DNA from: Aquatica leii
Lineage: Eukaryota > Arthropoda > Insecta > Coleoptera > Lampyridae
Assembly (NCBI GenBank): GCA_035610365.1
Contig: CM069432.1
Span: 73,660,520-73,724,519 of the forward strand
DNA: 64,000 bases
Direction of reading: 5' to 3'
The first letter of the stretch is position 1. The number at the start of each line of letters is the position of its first letter. Position numbers and translations under genes: made by a program. This document shows, in pieces, positions 36,907 through 48,190 of the stretch. The notes beneath the pieces were generated by a model. That model saw only the letters and a program-made list of their open reading frames with translations. It was not told where the DNA came from and did not search any database.

Positions 36907-37387
36907 AAAAATGGATGTTTATTTACTTGTGCATTATTTCTAATAGCATCTATATCAAATGGGTTTATAAGCCCAACAACAGCTTTAAAATTTATTATTT
37001 GTAGCACTGCATCTAAAACCGGATCTTTTATATTAATATTTGGTGGTCCTCTACCAGTTCCCTGACATAAGCGTTGATCGGCTGCAAATTTTCGGGCTTT
37101 CATTTTTAAATACTCATTCTTGATTTTTAATTGATCTTGGGATCGAGCGATGCAATTAATAGCATTAAAGTTATTTGATACCGTAATCCATGCTTCAGAC
37201 TAAAATTTAGGTAGATACATTTGATATTCACAATATCATAAAATAATATAATTTTTACCTTTTCGGATAAATGTAATTTATCTGATTGTTTGTTGTCTAT
37301 AATGTTTTTTAACTTTTCCACCTCTACCAATAAAAGAAGTTCTTTTTCCTCAGAGAAATTTGTTCCTCTATTTCTTTTTTTCTCCAT
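36786..37387 (-). pseudogene. Myb/SANT-like DNA-binding domain protein, 3'-truncated by R1
   Basis: Exon 1 (37259-37387) starts at ATG and reads MEKKRNRGTNFSEEKELLLL, then EKLKNIIDNKQSDK. After a 59-bp intron (37200-37258, GTAAAA...ATTTTAG) exon 2 reads SEAWITVSNNFNAINCIARS, QDQLKIKNEYLKMKARKFAA and INPFDIDAIRN. The paired Trp/Leu helices, the R..QLK recognition helix and the following K-rich coil are typical of Myb/SANT-like (zeste/MSANTD-type) proteins, many of which derive from Harbinger-type transposons. The native C-terminus is lost: from about 36906 the frame runs into R1 and ends at a TAA-equivalent stop at 36786, with a VCVCLCVTL tail coded by R1's CA-repeat. It could be a broken host gene copy or a Harbinger accessory protein; no Harbinger transposase is nearby. 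Confidence 0.65.
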
Positions 37388-37873
37388 TTAATTGTAAAAA
37401 TCACGTTTGAAAAGTTACTGTTACCCAACTGTCAGCAAAATATATAGGTTATGAATAAATTCAAATTAATCATTCGGTTAAGTTCGGTTTAATTTAAGCG
37501 TAATGCTACATTAGTTTATTATTTATTATAAAATGCAATATATTTAGGTGACAATTTCAACATCCATTAACTTAATAGACAAATTAGTTAATTCTCTATT
37601 CACGTTTTGATTATAAAGTGACCATGCTTAATTAAAAAAACAATATTTTTAAATTGTTATTAATAGTCAAGTGAAGTATTTTTTAAGTACGAACGTTATG
37701 GAAACGTCATCATTTGCAAGTGTAGAATTTTTTGCGCTGGACAAATGATACATATAAACATCCGATTTAAAATACTTTATTATAGAAATAATAGTAACAA
37801 CTGTTTAAGTGTAGAGTTACCTGTAGTACACAAGTAATTTGTAATTAGTTTTAATTATTTTTAGTATAGAAAC
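37388..37873. other. AT-rich stretch, no gene
   Basis: Upstream of the Myb/SANT-like gene and left of the TIR transposon. No motif that I can defend as a promoter. Confidence 0.45.
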
Positions 37874-37904
37874 TATATCGATGGTTAAATTCTAACAAGT
37901 CGTA
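37874..37904 (+). repeat. Left TIR of the 4.0-kb transposon
   Basis: The 24-bp core is identical to the inverse of 41877-41900, followed by AGTCGTA. Confidence 0.8.
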
Positions 37905-38372
37905 AGCCACACTTTTTTAGATTTTGGTATTTTACGCGATTTAAGTTCCTAGCAATGTTTTTATTCGAAAAGCTCGTAAGTCTCTAACCAATAGTAAATA
38001 GGGAATTTAAATTTCAAACATTGTCGTATCATCATTGTTTCAATACATAAAAGCAACTTGTCGTATCCCGCAGTATCTTAACGGAAACGCCGGTGCATAC
38101 ATTCATATTGTAGTGATTTGTTTATAAAAAAAAGATAAAACAAAAAAAATGTTTTTTTCTTAAAACTTATCAATTTTTGTCTCTAAATAGTTAGTTTTCT
38201 TAAACGGAAATAAAAATGTAGTGTTGCAATTGAAAAATTTAGTCAATTTCTAAAGCTTTGTTTATACGACGTACTTATTTAAGACGTAAACTTGATTATA
38301 CGATTAATTTTATTTAGTGCAATTTGTATCTTTTGTAAAACTAAGGGGAAACTTTTCATTTTTTTTAATTAG

Positions 38373-38530
38373 ATGGGTAGCCGAAGTAAAAAGATGATAG
38401 AATTATGTTTGCAAAACTTAGAAAACAACGTAGAATACGAATGCGAAATAGTTGACGATGGTTTGGTGAGCCTTGTTGAGTGTGTAGAAGAAGAGGAAAT
38501 AGTGACGAATTACTGCAACAATAATCCAGG
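38373..38530 (+). pseudogene. Transposase first exon (4.0-kb transposon)
   Basis: ATG at 38373 starts MGSRSKKMIELCLQNLENNV, followed by an acidic stretch (CEIVDDGLVSLVECVEEEEI) to a candidate donor CCAG|GTACAT at 38530. The short basic start followed by an acidic segment resembles the first exon of the transposase whose core is at 40-41.6 kb. No domain is seen, so the link is by position and strand. Confidence 0.5.
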
Positions 38531-38542
38531 TACATTAATTCT

Positions 38543-39836
38543 AACTACCCAGTAAACACAAAATTGATAATGTTTAGTAACAGTTTCAAAACAAAAAAAT
38601 TATGATTCACTCTTGTTTCAAACATAAAAGAAACCTAACTGCAATAAAATAGCTATAAGTTCATCGCTGTTTCACTTATTTGAATCAGTATAGTTTCGGT
38701 ATTTTAAATTCAAATCTGTTGCAAACTAAATGTTGCATTCGGTTTACGTTTTAAAAGCTTCGTTCTTGAACTGATACTAAATGATCGATACATGTACGAT
38801 TTTTTTGTTTCAATAATGAACTAAAACAATTCTTTCAATAATATAATAATACATTTTCGAATGCACGTTTCAAATTTTATTGCACAATAAATATTTTTAA
38901 ATACAATATCACATTGAATTTTTTACATATTGCAACTTTCCTGGATGTGGCCTTTTCACGGAAGCCTCGAAAACTGCATCAGTTACTGTTGGGTAGCAAC
39001 TTTTAACCGCATCTGTAACATAGAAATAAATATTTCATTTATATACATACATAATCATAGAGTCACACAAAATTAATTACATTTTTTAATCAAAAACAAC
39101 ACAAACTTAATATAAATATCACTTTAGCAATCATTAGAAAGTTATAAAAACACTGTGAATACCTTTAGCTGTACATAATCGTATAGAAAACTTAAAGAAT
39201 TGAACTGTAATTATAAATCCTAAAGTATCATCAGATTTACGCAATAATCTACGTTAACGCAACCATGTGTGTTAATTTACATTTTTTTATACAAATTAAA
39301 ACATGATACATAAAGAACAGAAATGATAATAATATCGATTACATTTATGGATTATAATAAAATGTTTCGACTTACGTTTATTGTTCCATTTCGTAATTGT
39401 ACACACAGCATCACTTATCAAACTACAACCGAACAAGTGAAAAGATATCAATTTGCAGCGCAAGCGTTGACGACAGTAATCAAAAGTATAGCAACGACTA
39501 ATGCTGACTAATCACAAAGTATTCGTTTTTTCTCGAACGATTCCACTGTTTTGAAAATAATTCAATCTTATTTAATCGATCTTTAACCAATTCTAGTTAT
39601 TCAAAAAATATTCGGTTTTAATAAATCCGTTTTTAGACGGTTGTTGATTATAGGATAAAAATTGCAAGTACTGAAACGGTTTAAAACTGATTGTGAAAAA
39701 TCGGAACTCTTTCAATTTATTCACTGTCAGTTACATGTAAATGATATAAAAATGGAACTAACACGAAACAACGTAATGAAACAATTGTTTTAATTTTGTG
39801 ACTGTAACAGTTTCAATCCGTGTTTACTGGGTAGTA
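38543..39836. mobile_element. Nested 1.29-kb TIR repeat inside the transposon intron
   Basis: The ends ACTACCCAGTAAACAC and inverse GTGTTTACTGGGTAGT face each other. Inside both ends the word GTTTCAA and its inverse recur (for example AACAGTTTCAAAAC, TGTTTCAATAA, GAAACGG, AACAGTTTCAATCC). It is non-coding; the frame at 39323-39511 has no likeness. The target duplication is not clear; TA is possible if the ends start at CCCAG. Confidence 0.6.
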
Positions 39837-39859
39837 CTTTTGATACATCTTAATCTAAT

Positions 39860-41609
39860 CACATCCTGAAAGAAAATACACAAACAATAAAGAAACGGAT
39901 AAAAAGAGTTAAAAGGAATAGCAGCGCCCGAGGAATGGGAAAAGAATAAAACAAAACAGCAAAGAATGTTGGGAAAGAATACTTGGGATACTTTTGTGAA
40001 AATGTTACGTTACAGCACAATATTTTAAGAAATCCGAGAAAAACAAACGATGGCTATGAATACGGGTCCTTTTGTAAAAAGTCCTTAAAAAGAAACTGTG
40101 AAAAATTTTCGTCAGTAAAACGAGAAGAAATATTTAAGTTATTCTGGGAAATGAGCTGGGAACAGAAAAAGGTGTATGTAACCTCTAGAAGAAAGAGACA
40201 TATAGTTACCACTTAAGACTACATAATTCAAACCATCAAGTTTGTGAAAAGATGTTCCTAGGAACTATGAGCTTAAATGAAAAACATATGGTACAAAGCT
40301 GAGTTCTTAAAAGTGAAAACCATGGCTTAACAGAAAGGGTAAAAGTTAAAAATAAATGAAAAAGTGTTAGGCAAAGTCGCTCCAATTTTTTTGAAAAAAC
40401 AAGTAAACAAATAAATGATCTAAAATAATTTTTTAACCTCCTACCAAAGTTGGAGTCACATTATTGCGGCAAAGGTTCAAAAAAACTTTATTTTGAACAC
40501 CCCTTTCAGACAAAAAGTGAAGTCTATCAAGTTTCTAAACAGAAATGTAAAGATGACAACAAAGTACCTGTTTCCATAACGACATTTAATACAGTTTTTG
40601 ACAGTAAAAATTTGGCGCTGCGCAGACCAAAGAAAGATCAATGTGACACCTGCCTACAGTACAAATCTAAACAATTAAGCGAAGAAGAACACCAAAATTA
40701 GTTAAAAAAGAAGACCCTTGCTCAGGAGAAAAAAAATAATGACAAAAAAGATGCAGTTAATGGTGTGCATTACTTCTTTACCATAGACGTACACTCAGTT
40801 ACGCTGTGCCCTGTCATACAGGCCAGCAAAGTATATTACAAGACTAGATTGCAAGTCCACATATTCACAATTTTTAACTTAGCGACGCATCAGTGCACAA
40901 TGGATGGAATGTATGGAATGAATCTGAAGGTGACTTACAAGCATCTGTATTTACTTCCTGTTTTATACATCATCTTGAAGAACATTGTCTCTCCGAAAAA
41001 AAGCACATCATTATATTTTCGGATGGCTGCGGTTATCAAAACCGAAACACTATATTGTCTAATGCTTTAAGCTTCTTTTCCACAAAACATAATATTTCTG
41101 TAGAGCAAAAGTACATTGAAAAGGAACATACCCAAATGGAGTGAAACTCCACCCACGCACTTGTGGAAATGAAGTTAAAAAGTCGTGATATTTCCCTGCC
41201 ATCTCAATACGCACAAAATTATCAAAGAAGCTAGAAAAAACCCTTTTCCACGTGGCGAAAAGTACCTTTCCCATGAGTTTTTCCTGAAATATGACAATAA
41301 AACTACTATTCGCTTCGAATCGATACGCTCAGGAAAAATTAAAAGTGACCCAGTTGTATCAGATTTAAGGTGCCTTAAATATTTGGTATTTACTATAAAG
41401 TGAATTATGAAGATAATTATAAAATTTTACCACAACGTGCAAAATTCCCTCCACAACCGAAAGATACTACGTTTAAACGTTTATTTCCTAAACGTCTCCT
41501 AATTAAAAATACAAAATGGAAACATTTACAGGAGTTAAAAACTGTGTTAAATTTAGATGTGCACAGTTTTTATGACAATTTGCTATACTCTGACAATAAT
41601 AAGGATTAA
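39860..41609 (+). pseudogene. DDE-type transposase core (4.0-kb transposon), multiply broken
   Basis: Read across frames: WEKNKTKQQRMLGKEYLGYF, NPRKTNDGYEYGSFCKK, REEIFKLFWEMSWEQKKVYV, GKGSKKLYFEHPFQTKSEVY, PVSITTFNTVFDSKNLAL, PKKDQCDTCLQYK, FFTIDVHSVTLCPVIQASKV, WNESEGDLQAS, KHIIIFSDGCGYQNRNTILS, KYIEKEHTQME and EVKLKSRDISLPSQYA-like blocks. This motif order (CDTC knuckle, F(T/M)DV strand with a first Asp, IIFSDGC..QNRN with a second Asp, and a K.HTQME strand with a Glu) belongs to an insect transposase type often annotated only as uncharacterised. At least six stops or shifts break it. I do not assign a superfamily name. Confidence 0.7.
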
Positions 41610-41868
41610 AGAGATAATTTTAACATTAAAAGTTACTTGAAAAAATATGTTATTGTTTCATTTAATGTCTTAAACTATCCAAAATAGAAAACAGTATAAA
41701 TACCAATTTGTCGTATCCCACCTGGTACCGTACCAGCTTGTTCAAAAAAGAAAAAAATGATCTGAATGTATCCTAACAGATTGTACATAACTTATGTCGT
41801 ATTAAAATTTTTACATTTTTAAAGAAATTTAAGCATATCATCGGTTTTTTACATCTCCTGTAAAATTA

Positions 41869-41900
41869 ATACGACGTGTTAGAATTTAACCATCGATATA
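41869..41900 (-). repeat. Right TIR of the 4.0-kb transposon
   Basis: Inverse of 37874-37904 with a few differences beyond the 24-bp core. Confidence 0.8.
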
Positions 41901-43380
41901 TAGCGCGGTCCTCAAATTTAACTATTTCGTTTAGCGATACGGAAAAAAAAATTCATAGATCACATCAAATATAGGGAGTTCACTGAAAATATTTTCACTT
42001 TTGAAAATCTTTTGGATGCGGCTCAATAAGGGGGTGGTTACAAGAGATCGTAATTTTTTTAATGACTTTAAATGTAAAGATATTCATTAATCTACCTATT
42101 TTGAAAATTTATCTAATTCAACGTAAAAATTGTCTATTATGAAATTTCCAAATTTCCATACTAAACATGGCTAGGCGAACACATAACCTTTCTAAGAAAT
42201 TTTGGATTTGGCCATAAGTACTTCCTCCAATCAGAAACGGTATGAACAGGTTTACCAAGTGTTTTGGACCTTAAAACCGACAAAAGTGCTGAGAACGTAA
42301 CAAAATTAATACGATTAAGGCATATCAGATCATATAAAAGTAGATAAATTACGTCACACACAAAAAGGTATTCACAGCTGTTTGAAATTCTAATCGAGCG
42401 AAACCTCTGAGATCATCAATCCTACATTATATATACCGGTTGAATCGGTTAAGACCACAAGTTTCCGCAAATTTGCTATATACAATATTTTAAATTAGCA
42501 AACGCAAAACGACGTCCGGTAATCATTTATCTGTGAGAGACGACGTAAAAAGAAAATCGATTAACTCCTTCTGTACAAATAAATTAAATTAAATAAAAGC
42601 AAATTACCTTAGATTAAACGGACAAGGTTCTCACTAAAGCCAATCTACTCATAGCAAAGACAAACAGAAAATTGCCCAAACATGGTATGCGACAACGTAA
42701 CCTCACCGTTAATCTTGAATTGCACCAAAACATTTAACCAGGAGCACCGGCCACCAGTGCCATGTCAAAAACTTTATTAACATACTAAGATGTGAAACGT
42801 AGCACATTAAACTTTTAATTAGAATAAAAACTGTCGGATACGTTTTTGGTGCAAAAAGTTTTAATTTTGGTAAAATATAGGTTATTTAATTTTTTTACTA
42901 AAATACTTTTTATTTTAAATGTACCACGCCTCTGTAAGTAGTATGTTAGTTAAGTCTACTATACTTATTTATAACAACAAGTACCTTAACAATACAAATT
43001 AATATATTTCAACTTGTTTTCTAATCTTTTATATGGCGAATTTTTTAACCTGTTAGTTTTGTTTTCATTTTCTATTATAACTTTTTTCTTTTATTTAATT
43101 TTTTGTTGTTACACAAAATAGTCGTAATTGCAATTGCAGTAATTTGATTGTGCTTCCAACATTGCAGACGTCAATACTTTACATAATAGGCGAAAAAAGT
43201 TCTAGGGTCACAAAATAAAAACTACAGGTTTGCTTAAAAGTAAGCGTTTCAAGTTAATTATTATATTAGTACGAGTATGCGACAGGTAAAAAAAAACAAT
43301 TTAAAAATTCTCGTGATTTCATTTTTTAAAAAGAATGTAATTTACCAAAAACCATCACACAAAATAATGTACGTTACTCT
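41901..43380. other. AT-rich stretch, no gene
   Basis: A slightly GC-richer patch at 42640-42770 has no coding frame or recognised repeat. Confidence 0.45.
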
Positions 43381-43812
43381 CGTCAATAGTTCTATAGCAT
43401 GTCTACATTGGTGAAACCGATCGTTCCGTCATTACTAGCATTTCAGAACAAGATCATTGTATAAGAAAAGGGCATATTTCTAAGGCTGCGGTTGCTGAAC
43501 ATCATTTTACTACAGGTCACAAGGTCACAGGTTCTTTATATACGGAGACTATTTCTTCTTAAGTCACTTCTATAGAGTTTAGAATTTGGCTTGGTTTACA
43601 AATTGATTACTTAACTTTTGAGAAGTTCTTAGTTAGATTTTGGTTACTTGTTTAAGTTTTTTGATTTTTTTCAAGCTCTGATAAAGCTCCTTATGAAAGT
43701 GGGCGAAACGTTGGCGAATTCGGTTACAACAATGACTAGGTCCAAACCCGGAAGACGTTCTCATCTTCGTATAGACTCCGGCCGTGGAAGCCTTCGCTAT
43801 TACACAGCCACA
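43381..43812 (+). pseudogene. Old Penelope-like remnant (end of GIY-YIG domain plus pseudo-LTR)
   Basis: The sequence from about 43408 matches the end of the 47-58 kb Penelope-like copies with many substitutions: VYIGETDRS then RISEH-like and HHFTTGHK, then a deletion that removes most of the rest of the nuclease, then the pseudo-LTR (TTAAGTCACTTCTA...CTTCGCTATTACA). The hammerhead-like core is still visible at 43679-43710 as CTGATAA ... GAAAC. The pLTR part also codes TRSKPGRRSHLRIDSGRGSL, as in the young copies. It is in the same orientation as copies B-D and clearly older. Confidence 0.8.
43679..43710 (+). ncRNA. Degenerate hammerhead-like core (old copy)
   Basis: CTGATAA replaces CTGATGA, a change at a core position expected to abolish cleavage, while the helix II-like GCTCC...GTGGGC can still pair through G-U. 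GAAAC is kept. Confidence 0.4.
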
Positions 43813-46800
43813 CTTTGTTTCAATTGTGTTGTCTTATGTAAAGATCTATTTTTAAAAAATGTATGTATATATAAATATTAAAGTTGCTGTAGTAAAACTT
43901 AAAAGAATTTAGTATTTTAATAATGTTTACGCTTAATGCGTGTTCTAAAATGCACGTAACTTTCATACTAATATTTTAGTATTTTCAAAAATGAATAGTG
44001 TTTTTAATATAAAAGTTTCTTAAAAATTTTGACTTTTAAAATAGACAAATACTGACAACTTAACACTGACACAGTAATTATAGATTACTTATATCTTATG
44101 CTAAAACGTAACACTTTTAAATAATTTTATTAAATAAAAAATTAAATTAAAACATGTCATAAAACTTTGAAGTAAAGATTTTTACATAACTAAAAAAAAC
44201 ACTGTAAAAATAAAAACATTAATGTTACCAAAACTTGATAATTACAAAATTTTAATTATTGCAGGTTTATCAATATGTCATTAAGTCATTTAATTAAAAG
44301 ATGTAATTAAACTTTCTGTTAGAGCACAGAAAAATACATGGTTCAAGAGATTTTTCTTTATTTAACTTAGTTACTAAACGTGTTCAAAGGACGTGGTTTA
44401 TATACCTCAAAATTTTTTTTTAATGAATTTCCACGTTAAGGCAAATTACATTTTATTACAGGTCTTGTAGTGGTTTGTTTAAAAATTCGCAAAATACGTA
44501 TAATTATAGTTAGGCATCGTTGCAACTTTATTGTTTAGAGTAAACCGGTATTTTAAACAATTATTGACAAAAGTATCATTGAAGAATATTTTAGTGAATT
44601 GTGTTAAATTTAATTGTTTAAATAATTTGCAGGGGTACTCAAATTAATAGCTTTGCTAAAACCATTTTTATCTTACAACGTAGTTTTATTTTGTAATAGT
44701 TATTAACTGTTTACATACAAAATAAAATTTTGTAGGTAAGCTAAAAAAAATAATTGCAACCTTAACAAAGTAATATGTTCTATAAATACTTATAGCATAT
44801 TTTCATGTTAAATGATATGTAAAATGTATTAAAAAAAATTCGAATACTTGACGTGTTAACGTGTTTACAATAGTGAATTAAAACCGATCGGTGTTTTTTG
44901 TGAAAGAAGTTTATAAAATTGTTTGCTAAGAATTGTGAAACGACACGTTGTTTGAATATGAAGTCATAATTTAAAATTGGAATTTAATAAGTTTTGGTAT
45001 CGACTACCGGTAATTACAAATCACAATAGGTTGCGTAAACTTCTATTTGCCATTAAAGTTTCAGTGATTTTGCGCATTGCTTATTCTGTCGAATACGTGA
45101 TGTTGGCGGTACAGTGTTGATTCGATACCCCTACAAGTAGCAAAAACGGCGATAGTGGTAGCGCATTCTTAAACGCGCGACTTTATACGTGTCGTTTTTG
45201 TGATTGTATTGACCTAATTATTATTTCTTACAAGTTACAAAAAGTTTGTATACTAAACGTTTGTACTATTTATTCTTCTCTAATTGTGGTAAAACTGTAA
45301 AATGTGTAAAACTATAATAAACTTTAGAAAAAAGTTTCAACTATAACATGTAAGTTATATTTACCTATGTTTTTATTGCTTTGCTTAATTAAAATAATGT
45401 TACTATTGTATAAAACGTAAAAAGTAATTTTATCATGCCTGTTTTAATTTATACAAATAAGTTCTTAAAAACGGCTTGGTTTGTTGTAAAAAGTTTCCAT
45501 TTTAAAAATAAGTAGATGCAATGTGTAAATTTAGATATTTTTTATTTATTAATCTTTTATCTTATTTGACAGAAGCAAAAACGTTTAAAAATTAACACAA
45601 CTTGTCTAAAACTTCAAGTTTTATGCAACATTAATAAAAATATTGTTACTGAAACTGTATTCTAGATATACATACTGTTAATTTTTTAATCAAAGATACT
45701 ATATTATTTATACATTTTAAAACTTGAATACATAGGGTAATTGTATCAAAAATAAATATTACCAAAATGTGATTTAATGTTTTGCATTTTATAATATTAA
45801 ATGGTTAAAAAATGTTTAAATTAAACAGTTTTTAAAACGTATAATAAAAATACAGAGACAATTATGTTATATTCGTTAAAAAAAATGATTTTTTAGTACT
45901 TCGACTTTTTATTAGTTATCTTAAAAACCCGCTGGCTGTCCTTACAAGACAAATAACTATTTCTACTAATGTTCATGCAAAGAAATGTTTTGTTATTTAA
46001 TTTTATACTACACACTTAATAGATTAACGCGTAATGACTGATATCTGTAATGTTTTCATAACCTAATAATTCTAGGGTTTTCAAAATAATAGAAGTAGAA
46101 ATTGTAATACTTTTATTTTAAACTGTAGATTCATTCCTTTAATTAAACTCGAACAGCAAATAGACATTTTTATACAATTTAGCTAGGTGAATTTAGCGTG
46201 CAACATTTTAGCACAAACAGTTTGTTGCCTTACAATTTTTTTCAACAACAATTTGTCTTAAATGCATTTCAATGCAAAAAAACAGAAACAAACATGTCAT
46301 CAATTACAAAATTATGTTTAAATACAATTACATATTAAATTATATGTTTAAATTTTTAAATTGAACTACATCGATTATTGCATTAAATGATAGTTTTAAA
46401 AAAAGTTTCAATTTTTTTTTTTTGAAAATCTATATATGATAAATGTACAAACTTATGTTACAAGGTTAAACACAAAACTTATTACATTGCTACATTACCG
46501 TTTTTAAAACACAACTTAAAAAATTATAGGTTTAACTATAGTTTCTTAACACATAATGCGCTTAAACAATTATATTAGCTACTTTGTTTAAGTTTTGTAG
46601 TAATGAAGTTTAATTGATTTTAATACCTTACTGCCAATGATAAAAAAAAGTAATTACGCTAAATTTAGTAATACAGATAATACATTTATAAATAATTGTG
46701 TTTTTTCTATTAGTGTTAATGGGTTGTATTAAAACTTGCGTGTAAAAGGTAATAAATGTATTTGATTTTATTATGCAATTCAAGGTATTTTTAGAAATAA

Positions 46801-47275
46801 AAGGTTACAATTAGACCAAAAACAAATGTTTTTATATATGTTAATTAAAATAACATAATCGTTTTGATGGGTATCAAATTCCAATACTATAACATCAATA
46901 TTTTATAAAAAAATGTTTTCGTATAAAATAAGATAGCAGTTTTAAGTTAAATATAATTTGAAGTATTCTAAAACTTCAATTGTAATTAATTTACAAATAA
47001 GCTTCTAAAAAACAAGTTTAGACTTTTGTTGATCAATTAAAGTTTTATTTTGGTGTAAATCAATTCAATAATTAATAATCCTTTTGGGTATATGAATCTA
47101 TATAATATTTTTTTACGCTTACAATAAATCATCTGTCTTAATACTAAATACAGGGTGTTTTGTGCACTTGACTATAAGACGTATTGCGATGTTAAATTTG
47201 TATAAAAACAATTGAATAGTTGTTATTACATTGGTACACGGTAATTCAGAAGACAACATAAAACAAATCATGAGC
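43813..47275. other. AT-rich stretch, no gene
   Basis: About 3.5 kb with no recognised coding sequence, RNA or repeat. A TACAGGGTGTTTTGTGCA stretch near 47150 resembles ends of some insect transposons but has no partner. Confidence 0.5.
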
Positions 47276-47288
47276 TAAAATAAATGTA
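47276..47288. repeat. Flanking direct repeat of the Penelope-like array, left copy
   Basis: TAAAATAAATGTA, exactly repeated at 58739-58751 on the other side of the array. The last six bases also match the element's own end (AATGTA), so the true target duplication may be shorter. Confidence 0.65.
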
Positions 47289-47706
47289 ATAGCGAAGGCT
47301 TCCACGGCCGGAATCTATATTAACATTAGAATGTCTTCCGGGTTTGGACCGTGTCATAGTTGCAACCGAAGCTGCCAACGTTTCGCCCGCTTTCGTAAGG
47401 GGCTTCATCAGGGCGTGAGATAAATCGCAAAACTCAAACAAGCAATCGAAATCTAACTAAGAACTTCTCAAAAGTTAGGTTATACACTTGTAAAACAAGC
47501 CATAACCTAAACTATGAAAAGGTAAGAAAGAAAACGATAATATGAAAAAGCAAACGAAAATCTAACAGAGAACCACTACCGAGTTAGGTAATCAACTTGT
47601 GAACCAAGCCAGATTCTAAACTCCGTAGAAGTGACTTAAGAAGAAATAGTCTCCGTATTTATAGGAAAAGGATCGTCACGGATGATTAAGCTCGACCCTG
47701 ATTGGG
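47285..47706 (-). repeat. Pseudo-LTR, 3' end of copy A
   Basis: Read on the minus strand it runs from CCCAATCAGGGTCG to CTTCGCTATTACATT. It includes the end of the nuclease frame and the hammerhead-like core. Confidence 0.85.
47380..47411 (-). ncRNA. Hammerhead-ribozyme-like core (copy A, 3' pLTR)
   Basis: Minus strand CTGATGA, a GCCC...GGGC helix II candidate and GAAAC. See the entry at 53089 for the full reasoning. Confidence 0.5.
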
Positions 47707-48190
47707 TTACGGTTGCTAGGGGGCGTGGTTTTGATAAATGACTAATAACCGGGAACCAAAGAGGGGATAGTTCGAAACCATGATCGCGATTGAAGTTATT
47801 GGGGTGTTTGATGATTTCTATGCTTTCTCGGAATTTCCTGTTGAAAAAGAATGGCGATTTGGCAATCAATGAAACATTATCAAAATCTATCTTGTGACCT
47901 GTAGTAAAATGATGTTCAGCGACCGCAGACTTGGAAGTATACCTTTTTCTTATACAACGATCATGTTCTGAAATGCGAGTAATGACGGAACGACCGGTTT
48001 CACCAATGTAGACTAAACCACAAGAACAGGGAATTTGGTATACACCTTGAGATGAAAGTGTAGGAAATTTGTCTTTGGGAGAAGGAAGAATCTGAGAGAT
48101 TTTGCCTGTCGAGTTGAATATGGGTTTAATACCATTCTTACGAAGTTTCCCTATTTGATCTGTAACCTTGTGAATGTAGGGTAGGCCAAT
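47636..48190 (-). pseudogene. Copy A GIY-YIG endonuclease part (separate frame from the RT)
   Basis: The minus strand reads LPYIHKVTDQIGK, GVYQIPCSCGLVYIGETGR, RISEHDRCI, AEHHFTTGHKIDFD and ISHLSKPRPLATV, ending in TAA at 47636. The GVY...YIG strands, the Arg of RISEH and a CSC pair in the loop are the typical PLE nuclease features. It lies in the +1 frame relative to the reverse transcriptase, which stops at 48151. PLE nucleases nick target DNA to prime reverse transcription. A 3-base deletion (one codon) after GKL distinguishes A from B, C and D. Confidence 0.85.

Larger units (their letters stand above)
37874..41900 (+). mobile_element. 4.0-kb TIR DNA transposon with decayed transposase
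   Basis: The left end TATATCGATGGTTAAATT-CTAACA (37874-37897) is matched in inverse at 41877-41900, and the match extends weakly through GTCGTA. TA dinucleotides at both ends would fit a TA target. Several GTCGTAT motifs sit inside both ends. A plus-strand transposase remnant lies inside, and a second repeat is nested at 38543-39836. Confidence 0.75.
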
